Shown here: in pieces, positions 17,608 to 27,311 of the stretch
Numbering within the stretch: the first letter of the stretch is position 1
How the letters are laid out: the number at the start of each line of letters is the position of its first letter
Source of the DNA: Gemmatimonadota bacterium
GTDB lineage: Bacteria; Gemmatimonadota; Gemmatimonadetes; Gemmatimonadales; GWC2-71-9
Direction: 5' to 3'
Length of the DNA: 64,000 nt
NCBI GenBank assembly: GCA_029262195.1
Contig: JAJCZX010000021.1
Span: 1-64,000 of the forward strand
Translations under genes and position numbers: made by a program
Notes under the pieces: model-generated
Databases searched by the model: none
What the model was told of the DNA's origin: nothing
The model's input: the letters and a program-made list of their open reading frames with translations, nothing else

Positions 17608-18908
17608 GCAACTCAAAACCCGTGATGTCCACAATGGGTCGGTTTCGGCCCCTGGTCTTGCTGGCTCTTGCAGTGGCATTTACCACTCCAAAGGATGCGC
17701 GCGCCCAGGAAAGTGCCAACGAGCATCACCATGACGCCGAGCGTCCCAGCTACCTGGAAGACATTCTTCCGGCAGCCCGTGAAACAGTTCGCATCCCACC
17801 ACCACCACCGGGAGCAACACCCGCGTCGGTACGGGGGATCTACCTGGGTGCCTGGACATTCGGATCTGAAAGGTTCGACGGCCTCGTCGCTCTGGCAGAC
17901 ACCACCGAGATCAACGCTTTCGTAATTGACGTCAAGGACGCGACTGGTTTCCTCACCTATCGTTCCGCAATCCCCACGGCTATTGAGATCGGAGCCAACA
18001 ACGAACCACGCGCCAGAGACGTTCGGCGGCGATTGGCAACTCTCAAAGAGCATGGGATTTACTCTATAGCCAGGATCGTCGTTGGAAAAGACCCGTTGCT
18101 TGCCGAAGGCAAATCGGGTTTGGCCGTGCTCGATTCACGAGGCGGGTTGTGGGAGGATAGACTGGGGCACAAATGGATCGATGCCTACAACGACTCGGTA
18201 TGGGTTTACGCCGCCGACGTCGCTGCGGAAGCAATCCTGATGGGGTTTGACGAAATCCAGTTCGACTACGTGAGGTTCCCGGATGAACCGGCCGAACGGA
18301 TGCAGTACGCAATTTTCCCTTCGGCAGAAGAGGGCCTTACGCGGCGAGCCGCCATCAGAAAGCAACTCACCTATCTGCGCGACCGCGTGCACGCGATGGG
18401 CGCACCTTTTACGATCGATGTGTTCGGCATGACCACAAGCGCCAGAGGCAGCATGGGCATCGGTCAATACTGGGAAGATTTTATCGGCTTGGCTGATGCA
18501 GTTCTTCCGATGGTGTATCCGTCGCACTACTCCAGAGGCGACTACGGTATTCCGTTTCCCAACGCCGAGCCGTACGAGACAGTACGACGCGCGCTTATCC
18601 CTGCGATCGAACGAAGCGAACCGTTTGAAAACGCGGGTAGGATTCGACCGTTCTTACAATCGTTTTCAATTCGTGGAGTTGTTTATCGCGCCCATGAAAT
18701 TCGAGAACAGATTCGCGCGGTTGAAGAACTGGGACTCACCGATTGGGTTTTTTGGAACGCCAGAGGGGTTTATCAACCGGGGTCGTTCCGGTCGAATTCG
18801 GAGACTGGTGTCGACGTTACTGAAGTTGAGCCACCCGAAGGCGTGAACGCCGCCGAGGGAGAGAGCGAAAACCCCGACGAAGGTACAGGACAACAAGCGG
18901 GATCGTAG
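17604..18908 (+). CDS. Putative glycoside hydrolase (DUF4015-like)
   Basis: VRGIYLGAWTFGS...INAFVIDVKDATG...GFDEIQFDYVRFP...PMVYPSHY. Confidence 0.8.
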   Translation: MSNSKPVMSTMGRFRPLVLLALAVAFTTPKDARAQESANEHHHDAERPSYLEDILPAARETVRIPPPPPGATPASVRGIYLGAWTFGSERFDGLVALADTTEINAFVIDVKDATGFLTYRSAIPTAIEIGANNEPRARDVRRRLATLKEHGIYSIARIVVGKDPLLAEGKSGLAVLDSRGGLWEDRLGHKWIDAYNDSVWVYAADVAAEAILMGFDEIQFDYVRFPDEPAERMQYAIFPSAEEGLTRRAAIRKQLTYLRDRVHAMGAPFTIDVFGMTTSARGSMGIGQYWEDFIGLADAVLPMVYPSHYSRGDYGIPFPNAEPYETVRRALIPAIERSEPFENAGRIRPFLQSFSIRGVVYRAHEIREQIRAVEELGLTDWVFWNARGVYQPGSFRSNSETGVDVTEVEPPEGVNAAEGESENPDEGTGQQAGS

Positions 18909-19020
18909 CGACTTTCGCTTAGGCCGCAGCTCGGTAGGACCTTCTTTAGGCTATCGAAGGGTTTTAGTGACGACTCTAACCGTCGAACGGCGGAGGCTCA
19001 GCATGCACGGTTGTTTTAAG

Positions 19021-20361
19021 CTACCGATCACCCCGGTGGAGTTCGTACCGCGTAACCAGCGGTTCGTCGAACTCTCCCTTCTCGACTGCAAGCACATAAT
19101 CGGCTCCTATGTAGCTAATAGTGACAGACGCGGGCGTGCTTGCGTGGGCGACTAGGACGCCCCGGTCATCGAAAACGTCCCAGAGATGGTCGTCGTTTGC
19201 TCGGGCTCTAAAGCGTTCAACCCAAAGGAAGCCGAAGACGTCAACCGAAACCCGCGCAACAACTGGCAACGTCTCGGGAAATAAATGGTTCGGGTAACGA
19301 CGTTCCGCCTCGGCCATTGACGTCCCACGAGCATCAACTCTTTCAGTTCGCAGGTTTTGTATGTCCCGGCGGGTCACTCTTTGAACGGGAACAGTTCGAT
19401 TAACGGTACGTTTCAGCGCTTGGTCAGAAAAAACGGAAACGCTGTAAACTCCGGTGTCTCCTCCATACAAAAAACCGTGTGACGCGAACAGAATGGGTCT
19501 TCGTCCAAACGGTCTCTGGCCCGATATGGACTGTCCGTTTCCGCGGCTTGTGCTTACCCATTCAGACCCAGGAAAGGACACAAGCAACTCACCCGGTACG
19601 CCTTCGGAGTTCACAACGTATATGTTCACAGGGATTCGGAGCACATCCTCAACCTGGCCTACCCATGCGGCAGAGAAGACAAAGTAAAAGCCTCCTTCGC
19701 CTGCGACCCCCAGCATAGAAGGTCGCCCAAATTCAGACTCGGGTTGCTGGATTCGCGCCGTGCGAATCGTGTTTCCGTGAAGGTCAAAAAACGTTAGCCG
19801 TCTGGCAGCAGAGTCGAACGCAACCATCGTGTCGCTGCGAAACGGTATCACGGTTCCCAGGTTCGTGAATTCCCCTGGACCGCCTCCAGGGCGACCGTAC
19901 GACATAAAAAAAGACCCATCCGACCGAAAGTACTGAATCCGCTTTTCACGCCAATCAGCCACCTGGATCAACGTATCGCCAATTGCTATGACATAGCCCG
20001 TCTGAGAAAACGTAGCTTCGGCCGACGAACCGAGACCCCCGAGAATTAGCGTCGGCTGCGAAGACAAACTCCATTCGGGAAGATTTTGTTCAACCGCGCC
20101 GGAGGACATGGTCGGGCTCTGAGCAAACGCCAGCGATGCAACTACCATTGATTGGCACAAAGCGCCCCCGGCAGTGACGAAGCTCACGCGAATATCAACC
20201 ACGCCTCCAGACAGAAATCGCAAAAAAGCTTGAATCTTCACGAAGCACTTCTGAACCGAGATCATCACTCGCTCGAATATGGCTAAAGACAAAAGACCAC
20301 TCGGGCTTTGGGACACTGAAGCCCCGAACGAAGCCCGAGGGCTGTTTTTCAGCGTGATCAA
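19021..20361 (-). CDS. 6-bladed beta-propeller-like protein (true start probably internal)
   Basis: GDTLIQVADWREKRIQYFRSDGSFFMSYGRPGGGPGEFTNLG. Confidence 0.65.
   Translation of the reverse strand: MITLKNSPRASFGASVSQSPSGLLSLAIFERVMISVQKCFVKIQAFLRFLSGGVVDIRVSFVTAGGALCQSMVVASLAFAQSPTMSSGAVEQNLPEWSLSSQPTLILGGLGSSAEATFSQTGYVIAIGDTLIQVADWREKRIQYFRSDGSFFMSYGRPGGGPGEFTNLGTVIPFRSDTMVAFDSAARRLTFFDLHGNTIRTARIQQPESEFGRPSMLGVAGEGGFYFVFSAAWVGQVEDVLRIPVNIYVVNSEGVPGELLVSFPGSEWVSTSRGNGQSISGQRPFGRRPILFASHGFLYGGDTGVYSVSVFSDQALKRTVNRTVPVQRVTRRDIQNLRTERVDARGTSMAEAERRYPNHLFPETLPVVARVSVDVFGFLWVERFRARANDDHLWDVFDDRGVLVAHASTPASVTISYIGADYVLAVEKGEFDEPLVTRYELHRGDR
20300..20339 (-). terminator. Candidate intrinsic terminator after the 20358..20849 gene
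   Basis: Minus strand ctcgggctt-N22-aagcccgag followed by tggtcttttgtcttt. Confidence 0.35.
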
Positions 20362-20849
20362 CCCTCAAAAAGGTCTGTTCGAGCCGCCGCAAACGCTACG
20401 AACCCAATCGATTTGCCTTCGCAATTCAGCACTTCGACCTTTTTTAAATCCGCTGAGAAAATAAGAGCGTCGGGAAAATCAGAAACCAATTGAACTATCG
20501 CCGCATCGTCGATTGGGCGCCCCCGCAGCTCCAACAACTTCGGAACGAGATCATTGGCTTGCCAAGTGCAATTGCTCCACAGGCACTCTGCAAAGGGATC
20601 GCCACATTGCATTGCGACGCCGTTGGCCCCTTGTCCTGCTTCACACGCCTCCCGTTGCTCGCCTGTTATATGGTCCGTAATAGTAACACATAAGTTCCAA
20701 CAGTACCCTGCGGTCGCCTGCGCGGTGGCCCCCCCTGTGCCTAGACCTTGCGCTGACGAAAGGGTTGGGACCGCAACAAAACCCGCAATGGCGAACAGGA
20801 AAAAGTGCAAGTGTTTCTTCATGACATACCTCCAATTATTTTTTGACAA
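20358..20849 (-). CDS. Secreted Cys-containing hypothetical protein
   Basis: Signal peptide MKKHLHFFLFAIAGFVAVPTLSSAQG. Confidence 0.55.
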   Translation of the reverse strand: MSKNNWRYVMKKHLHFFLFAIAGFVAVPTLSSAQGLGTGGATAQATAGYCWNLCVTITDHITGEQREACEAGQGANGVAMQCGDPFAECLWSNCTWQANDLVPKLLELRGRPIDDAAIVQLVSDFPDALIFSADLKKVEVLNCEGKSIGFVAFAAARTDLFEG

Positions 20850-20875
20850 ACTGGCGTGGAGCCCTGGTCAGGTGA

Positions 20876-21412
20876 TTACGAAAGATACCTGCTCGGGTCA
20901 ATTGGAGCGTTGCATTTGGTCAACAAAAAAGGCAATTGGTCAAGTGTCGGATTTGTATCAAAAGGGGTGACCGCCCTGGCGTCCGAAACTGCTCTACGAA
21001 AGTGCCCAGGCACCATGCCGGTAACGATCTTGAAATTGCGGCGAAAGGTGGAGATGTCAGAATATCCCACTCTATAGGCAACACTGTCCAGCGTGCATTG
21101 AGAGTCAAACAGCAACTCGACAGCTTGCGCGACTCTCACCTCATGAACCCAACGGCTGAACGGCATGCCCACCTTTCGTTTGAACCACATCGAAAACGTA
21201 CTGGGCTTCATGGTAACCAGCGCAGCCGCTGCGTCTCGGGAAACGGGAAAAAACAAATTGGACATCAAATGTTCTTTCAAACTGCGAAGCCGGGAATCAG
21301 ACGAAAATGGATCCAGGGATCCGCTCGAACACCAATTTCGAATCGCCGCTTTGAGAGCCATGCGATAACCGGCCGCAACACTCTCGGGCGGGACTTTCCC
21401 CACCTCGTTCAC
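20876..21412 (-). CDS. AraC-family regulator
   Basis: MPFSRWVHEVRVAQAVELLFDSQCTLDSVAYRVGYSDISTFRRNFKIVTGMVPGHFRR. Confidence 0.75.
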   Translation of the reverse strand: MNEVGKVPPESVAAGYRMALKAAIRNWCSSGSLDPFSSDSRLRSLKEHLMSNLFFPVSRDAAAALVTMKPSTFSMWFKRKVGMPFSRWVHEVRVAQAVELLFDSQCTLDSVAYRVGYSDISTFRRNFKIVTGMVPGHFRRAVSDARAVTPFDTNPTLDQLPFLLTKCNAPIDPSRYLS

Positions 21413-21800
21413 CTCGCCAACGGGTCATCAACATCCTCAGCCTCCGCAACAGCCGATCGCAGGCGCGACTCTCTCGCATGAGGCTCAATAGTATTTAAAT
21501 GAAGCAACTCCTAAGGGACGTCATGCGGCTATTCCTGTCCTAAGTTTTCAAAATCAACGATCTTGGTTGCAACGCGCACGGCGAAGTTGCGCTTCCGGAA
21601 GTAAGACGATTCACGAAGGAAAAACTTGTGGCCAAGGGAAGGGATCGGGAAGAAAACGTTGAATCGATGGCGCACTACTCCTCCTCAAAACAAGTGGGTG
21701 GCGCCCGATAATAACTTTGCGATGTGAACTTTCGCTGTCAAGAAAAAGTTCACATTGAAACAACTCGCTTTTTATCTCAAAAGAAGCTTCTCTCGGACCG

Positions 21801-21832
21801 GTAAATGTCAATACGTATGTATTGACATTTAC
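21801..21832. promoter_or_regulatory. Perfect 32-bp palindromic operator candidate
   Basis: gtaaatgtcaatac-gtat-gtattgacatttac. Confidence 0.8.
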
Positions 21833-21854
21833 CCCGAAGCGTAGAGGTTTAGGT

Positions 21855-22346
21855 ATGGCCAAAGCCCAGCAACTCCAGATCCGCGTGTCAGCAAATGAAA
21901 AGGCAACCTTGCGACGACTTGCCTGCAAGGCGGGAATGGACCTATCGAGTTACGTGTTGGGTCGCGCATTGCCATCACCCACTCGCACACGATTCTCCAA
22001 TCTCATTTCGGCTCTCAAACGCGCAGAGAGCCGAAAGCACGTATTCGCAGAAATCAACTCGTTGTTGAGCCAACTCGCCCCGGTGGAGCTCCGAGAGATT
22101 AGCGAGGAAATGGATTTCGAAGGCTTGCCTCTGTTTGAAGCAAACTATCTGGCGGCGATGATCGAGCACACGTTTCACTTGCGAGGGAAGGCTCCGCCGA
22201 GTTGGGCTAAGAGAATCCCGCCGCTTGCCGAACCCTGGTTCGCGACCGAGTTGCAGGGCCTTAGGATACACCTGCTTCGCGCATCCCCGGTTGCGTTCAA
22301 AAGGCGCAACCTGTTCATCGACTCAACGGTCGGTGATCAGGTTTGA
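21855..22346 (+). CDS. Putative ribbon-helix-helix antitoxin-like protein
   Basis: MAKAQQLQIRVSANEKATLRRLACKAGMDLSSYVLGRAL N-term. Confidence 0.55.
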   Translation: MAKAQQLQIRVSANEKATLRRLACKAGMDLSSYVLGRALPSPTRTRFSNLISALKRAESRKHVFAEINSLLSQLAPVELREISEEMDFEGLPLFEANYLAAMIEHTFHLRGKAPPSWAKRIPPLAEPWFATELQGLRIHLLRASPVAFKRRNLFIDSTVGDQV

Positions 22347-22358
22347 TTTGATGATCAA

Positions 22359-22877
22359 TTGAGCGGACTGACCCGAGCCGAAATCATTCGCCTTTTTAAC
22401 CTCTTAAACGCTGAGTTGGAAAAGCAGGCGAAAGAGGGAGAGGTCTACCTGGTTGGCGGCGCGGTGATGTGTCTGGCCTTCGAGGCCCGCGATTCGACAA
22501 AGGACATCGATGCCGTTTTTCGACCAACCAGAGTGATTCGAGAGGCAGCCGGACGGATAGCCGCGGAACACAACGTTGCGACCGGATGGTTAAACGACGC
22601 CGTTAAGGGTTACCTGAGCACCGACGGTGACTTTGACCCGTTTATCGACATGTGCCATCTCCGTGTGTTCATTGCGCAACCACAATATCTATTGGCGATG
22701 AAATGCGCGGCCATGCGGTTAGGAGAAGAGTTTCATGACCTGGAAGACGTGCGCTATCTACTCCGCTACCTGAATATCTCAAATTCGGAAGAGGCCATGG
22801 CCATCGTGTCCAAGTACTTCGACGAGCGGCAGCTGCAACCAAAGACTCGGCTAGCTTTGCAGGAATTGTTGGATTAG
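22359..22877 (+). CDS. DUF6036-type nucleotidyltransferase (putative toxin partner)
   Basis: VYLVGGAVMCLAFEARDSTKDIDAVF NTase signature. Confidence 0.65.
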   Translation: MSGLTRAEIIRLFNLLNAELEKQAKEGEVYLVGGAVMCLAFEARDSTKDIDAVFRPTRVIREAAGRIAAEHNVATGWLNDAVKGYLSTDGDFDPFIDMCHLRVFIAQPQYLLAMKCAAMRLGEEFHDLEDVRYLLRYLNISNSEEAMAIVSKYFDERQLQPKTRLALQELLD

Positions 22878-23005
22878 CGCCATAGCACCGTTTGGCCGTT
22901 AAGACCGGCGAGATCCGTCTTGAAATGAGGGTTACTCCTCCCCCAACTCCTCCCTTTAAATTGACTGGCCCCAGGTTGTTAGACAAGGTCGATTGAGAAT
23001 CTGCG

Positions 23006-25033
23006 TCAATCTGCGTCAACCTGCGGCCCCCAGCCACAGATATACCCCGCCACCGCACTTGCCGCAGTGGTATACGGACTCGCAAGGTAAAGCTGCCCCG
23101 GCCCTGAACGTCCGGGAAAGTTACGATTGATTGCGCTTACGGTAACCGTCTCGGTCTCATAGGACACACCGGGCCCGGCATTGATGCATGCACCGCATGA
23201 GGGCTCAATGATATTCACTCCAACCTGTTCGAAGACTTCCAGATGCCCCTGTTCAACACAATACTTTCGAACGTCCTGAGAACCGAACTGGATAAAGCAC
23301 TGAACGTGCTCGGGAATTTTTTTGCCTTGCTTCACTGCATCCCGAAACACCGCAGCGTACATGTCCATGTCGGCTTTCTTGCCACCGGTACATGAGCCGG
23401 CGTACGCGATATCAATTTTCACTTGTTCACCGAGGTCTTCGATGAAGAGGCCGTTACCTGGATCGCCAGGAAGCGCAATCATCGGTTTGAGTTCGCTGGC
23501 GTCGATTTCAATAACGTGTTCGTACTCGGCGTCCGGGTCGGAGTAAAGTCCGTCTGTTAGCGCGCGCGCATCGTCAGCGGACATTCCGCGCTCGGCCACA
23601 AGATACTCGACTACTTTTTCGTCGGGCTTCACGACACCTGTAAACGCACCGACCTCAGCGGCCATGTTTGTCATCGTTGCGCGCTCATCGACTGACAGGG
23701 CCTGCACAGCATCGCCAGCATATTCAACGATTTTTCCAATAGCGTGACCGTCACGCACGTAGGGCTGCTTCAGGATTTGAAGCATGAAATCTTTGGCCGT
23801 GATATTTGGAGAGCACTCACCGTTTACTTTGATGAGAACCGTGGGCGGCGTTTGTATTCTCACGTCTTTGGTCAGCCACGAATTAAAAATTGCCGTCGTA
23901 CCAACGCCAAAAGCGATCGCACCGATTGCGCCGGCATGAGGCGTATGGGAATCACTTCCAATGATGAGGTGACCGGGCAACGCGTGATCCTCAAGAATTT
24001 TCGAATGGCAAATCGCTTCTGACCCATTGACCATTCCGTTGGCCAGGCGCGGCAATTCCCCGTAGAGTTTGATCGACTGCTCCTCAGCGAACTCTTCCTG
24101 CTTGGCTTTCAACTGCAGAGCAACGTCCAACAGACCCTGTTTCTTGCGCTCTTCGGTCATGGTGTCGGCGAGGAATGTCAGGTGATCACGGAAAAAGAAG
24201 ATTGATTCAGGATCGACAACTTTCTCGTCTGCCCCAACGAGGTCGCGCCAGAAAATTGCCGACATAGGCGTCACGTACTCGTGACTAAACCTGATGTCAG
24301 TTCTCACAAAGCCTTCGTCGCCCGGTTTGACCACATCGATACCGATTTTGTTTTCGGCGAGATCGGTAACCCAATGTCGCGCCAGGATTTTTTCCGCGAG
24401 GGTCAGGGGGCGTTCCCGGGTCTGGGGTTGCGGAACCGTAACACCACCCTGCATACGAGCAACGTTGTAGGCAAACAAACCGCCGTACTCGATGATGCCG
24501 CGGGTGATTTCTCCCTCACCTGCCGTGAACTCTGAAAGCGATAACTCTTCGCCCGAGCGCAGGCGGTCAATCAACGAAAAATCGGTGCTGGTCAAAATGC
24601 CAAGGTTCTGGCAATTCTCTCGGTAAATGCGTTCGATGCTCTCGCCGATCACCAGCTTTATGCCAGCGCAAAGTTCCGCGTAAGGGGATTGCTCGCGAGA
24701 ACTTCCCTTGCCTCGGCGTTTGCCCGACACCGAACACACGAAACCGCCGTCTTTGACACGACCCCTTGTTAGCGGAAACTCTTCTCCCGCCTTAAGACCC
24801 AGGTACGGGAACTCGCCCAGTGTCTGATCGAAGTAATAGCAGATGTAGGCGGGCGTGATCTCGTCGGTTGATATGTTGTCCCTCAGCTGGAGATCCGGCG
24901 TGTATTCGAGATCCTCGCCGTCAAGTTGACGGGAGATGGTTTGGGGATCAGTAGCGAGAAACAGTATGCGCCCCTGGAGAGATAACTTCTCGGGGAGTTT
25001 GTCGACCTTTCGGCTCTTCAATGATTCATTCAT
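23006..25033 (-). CDS. Aconitase-family hydratase with N-terminal swivel domain
   Basis: N-term LRDNISTDEITPAY...GSSREQSPYAELCAGIKLVI; C-term FGVGTTAIFNSWLT, GSCTGGKK, EPSCGACINAGPG...NRNFPGR. Confidence 0.85.
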   Translation of the reverse strand: MNESLKSRKVDKLPEKLSLQGRILFLATDPQTISRQLDGEDLEYTPDLQLRDNISTDEITPAYICYYFDQTLGEFPYLGLKAGEEFPLTRGRVKDGGFVCSVSGKRRGKGSSREQSPYAELCAGIKLVIGESIERIYRENCQNLGILTSTDFSLIDRLRSGEELSLSEFTAGEGEITRGIIEYGGLFAYNVARMQGGVTVPQPQTRERPLTLAEKILARHWVTDLAENKIGIDVVKPGDEGFVRTDIRFSHEYVTPMSAIFWRDLVGADEKVVDPESIFFFRDHLTFLADTMTEERKKQGLLDVALQLKAKQEEFAEEQSIKLYGELPRLANGMVNGSEAICHSKILEDHALPGHLIIGSDSHTPHAGAIGAIAFGVGTTAIFNSWLTKDVRIQTPPTVLIKVNGECSPNITAKDFMLQILKQPYVRDGHAIGKIVEYAGDAVQALSVDERATMTNMAAEVGAFTGVVKPDEKVVEYLVAERGMSADDARALTDGLYSDPDAEYEHVIEIDASELKPMIALPGDPGNGLFIEDLGEQVKIDIAYAGSCTGGKKADMDMYAAVFRDAVKQGKKIPEHVQCFIQFGSQDVRKYCVEQGHLEVFEQVGVNIIEPSCGACINAGPGVSYETETVTVSAINRNFPGRSGPGQLYLASPYTTAASAVAGYICGWGPQVDAD

Positions 25034-25092
25034 AAGAAACGAAAACTCACCAGAGCAGGCACACCGGGCAAGTTGGCGGTTAATATTACAGT

Positions 25093-26016
25093 GTGAATAA
25101 ATACTTTCGTGGACTTGGGCTCTCCCTGTCGCTCATTACCGGATTGGTGGCGTGTCGTTCAACCGCCGGCGACGCCCAGGAGGCTCGGGAAGCCAATCTG
25201 GTCAGAACCGGTTCCATCCAAAACAGGCGCATGAGAGAGGCGTCGGGAGTTGCGGCGAGCCGAGTCTATCCGGGAATTTTTTGGACCCACAACGATTCGG
25301 GTGACGGGCCGTTTTTGTTTGCGATGGACGTCGAAGGCCGACTTTTGGCTTCTTTTGATGTCCGTGGGGCTCGTTCGCGAGATTGGGAGGATATCGCTCT
25401 TGGTCCGTGTCCGACAACCCAGGCCAGCTGCCTCTACATCGCCGACACCGGTGACAATCAACGAGAACGGGGCAGCGTCTCTATTTACATTGTTCCCGAA
25501 CCGGATCCCTCAGCTGGAGCGCCGGACAGTGTAGTCAAGACTGCTTCAGCTCAAAGGATAAGGGTGAGGTACGGAGACGGGCACAAATACGACGTTGAGG
25601 CCATGGCGGTGGCTCCAGACGGTTCGATTACGCTTGTTTCGAAAGGCAGGAGACGCCGCTCCGGAATCATGGAGTTCCGGATCTCGGCTGCAGAGGTCGG
25701 TGAAGAAGAGGTTCAAGCTCGGGTAATTGGTCCTCTGCCGATCACGCCTATGCGCCAAATAGGCCGGTGGGTCACGGGGGCAGCCATTTCGCCGACGGGT
25801 GAGCGGTTGGTCGTGCGAACCTACACGGAACTGTATTTTTTCTCCCGCAGCCCTGATGGCCGACTTCAACAAACGCCGATGGTGTGCTGGTTGGGTGCAG
25901 CTGAACCCCAGGGCGAAGCGGTCGATTTCCTCGACGAGAACAGGGTACTGCTGGTCAGCGAGGGAGTGGGGGGCAGAGCGGGCACCATCTACGAAGCAAG
26001 TTGTCCCGAACAATAG
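25093..26016 (+). CDS. Hypothetical lipoprotein, propeller-like
   Basis: Lipobox ITGLVAC; WTHNDSGDGPFLFAMD...IADTGDNQRER. Confidence 0.6.
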   Translation: MNKYFRGLGLSLSLITGLVACRSTAGDAQEAREANLVRTGSIQNRRMREASGVAASRVYPGIFWTHNDSGDGPFLFAMDVEGRLLASFDVRGARSRDWEDIALGPCPTTQASCLYIADTGDNQRERGSVSIYIVPEPDPSAGAPDSVVKTASAQRIRVRYGDGHKYDVEAMAVAPDGSITLVSKGRRRRSGIMEFRISAAEVGEEEVQARVIGPLPITPMRQIGRWVTGAAISPTGERLVVRTYTELYFFSRSPDGRLQQTPMVCWLGAAEPQGEAVDFLDENRVLLVSEGVGGRAGTIYEASCPEQ

Positions 26017-26035
26017 CCGAACAAAATGGGCTATT

Positions 26036-27244
26036 ATGTCAGAAATTCGGTTGACTCGGGTGGATTTGCTGAAAAAACTGGCTTTGCACGGTCCCGTTTC
26101 GTACCTTTTCACCGCACGCCAAGCCCATGAGGTAATTCTGGAACTCCCGTCGTCACACATTGTCCCTATTAGCTGGCTCAAAGCCAACGCATCCCCCTCA
26201 ATTTGCTGGAGAATGGCCCGAGACGTTATACCGCGGGATTATGTATTCGAAGAAGAGATGGACGGGCTGCTTGATGCGGTAAACAACTCAAAGACCGTTG
26301 TACAAATCGCGAAGAAACAGCGAGATTCCGGACTTTGGGCGAGAAATATGCTCGAGTTGGCGGCATCAAAGACCACCGGGGCGACCGGAATAGGGACCAT
26401 TCACCAGTACAGACGGCTTCTAGAACTCGGTGTCGGACCGGACCATAGGACGATTCGCCGGTCCAATCGTTGGCTTTTCCGTCTGTTGTCGCGAGATAAC
26501 GATCCCGCCCTCTTTTTCGAAAACAAAAAATCAGCTCAAACCTATGAGGGCGTCGACATCTGGTTCCGGGGAGTGCTGCGACAAGCGGCCACGTGTGCGT
26601 TGGCTCACGGCGGCCTGGATCAAGATCCGCGAGTCCGCGGTTCAGCACATACCATTGCCACAGATATCTCGCGGTTTTTGAGAGACGACATGGCCGACGA
26701 TCCGCTGGAAAAGAGGGGATCTAAGACAGTTCTCAAAGAGGGAGCCAACCCGCCTACAATTTTTTCGGTCGCGATGGTGTCCTACTTAGCCTCTTTTCAA
26801 AAAGAGAGGGCCGGTTTTGTCGACCGCCTTGGGCAGTTCCTTGGCAGACCGGCGCCGAAAAAGTCCTATTGCCTACAATTCGGGCGAAAGACTTTCGCGC
26901 CAACTTATTACATCCTGGGTGAGCCGCTGGCAGCTGACAGTGCGGGCCATCCAAAAGACCTACCCTTCGCTCTCCACTGGTTAGAGGTGTTGGCCCGGCT
27001 TGGAGCGCTAGAGTACTCGGCAGTCGGGACCAGAATTCTTATGCGCCTGCTGAAGGAATGCGATGAGGGAGTCTGGAATCCACCGAAACTGCCCCGCAAT
27101 TTTTCACCGAGTCCGTCGAAACTCGGTAGCTTCTACTATCCCATTGAAGAGAGTGCGGGTTCTTCGAAACAGCGGCGAACAGACGTCACCTTCCGATTGG
27201 CCCTGATCGCGAAACACCTTGGCTGGGAACTTGAGTTCAATTAG
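26036..27244 (+). CDS. Hypothetical protein (402 aa)
   Basis: Long ORF; ATG at 26036 after the upstream stop preferred over 25799. Confidence 0.5.
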   Translation: MSEIRLTRVDLLKKLALHGPVSYLFTARQAHEVILELPSSHIVPISWLKANASPSICWRMARDVIPRDYVFEEEMDGLLDAVNNSKTVVQIAKKQRDSGLWARNMLELAASKTTGATGIGTIHQYRRLLELGVGPDHRTIRRSNRWLFRLLSRDNDPALFFENKKSAQTYEGVDIWFRGVLRQAATCALAHGGLDQDPRVRGSAHTIATDISRFLRDDMADDPLEKRGSKTVLKEGANPPTIFSVAMVSYLASFQKERAGFVDRLGQFLGRPAPKKSYCLQFGRKTFAPTYYILGEPLAADSAGHPKDLPFALHWLEVLARLGALEYSAVGTRILMRLLKECDEGVWNPPKLPRNFSPSPSKLGSFYYPIEESAGSSKQRRTDVTFRLALIAKHLGWELEFN

Positions 27245-27277
27245 CCCGTTGTTGATTTAAAGCGCCGTTCTTCTTAT

Positions 27278-27311
27278 CATCGTGGTAGTTGTAGTCACTC
27301 ATACCACGATG
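27278..27311. promoter_or_regulatory. Inverted repeat operator overlapping the TrmB start codon
   Basis: catcgtggta-N14-taccacgatg. Confidence 0.7.

Noticed and set aside
25546-26187. 213-aa minus-strand ORF
   Set aside because: Overlaps the lipoprotein and next ORF antisense; no domain or signal.
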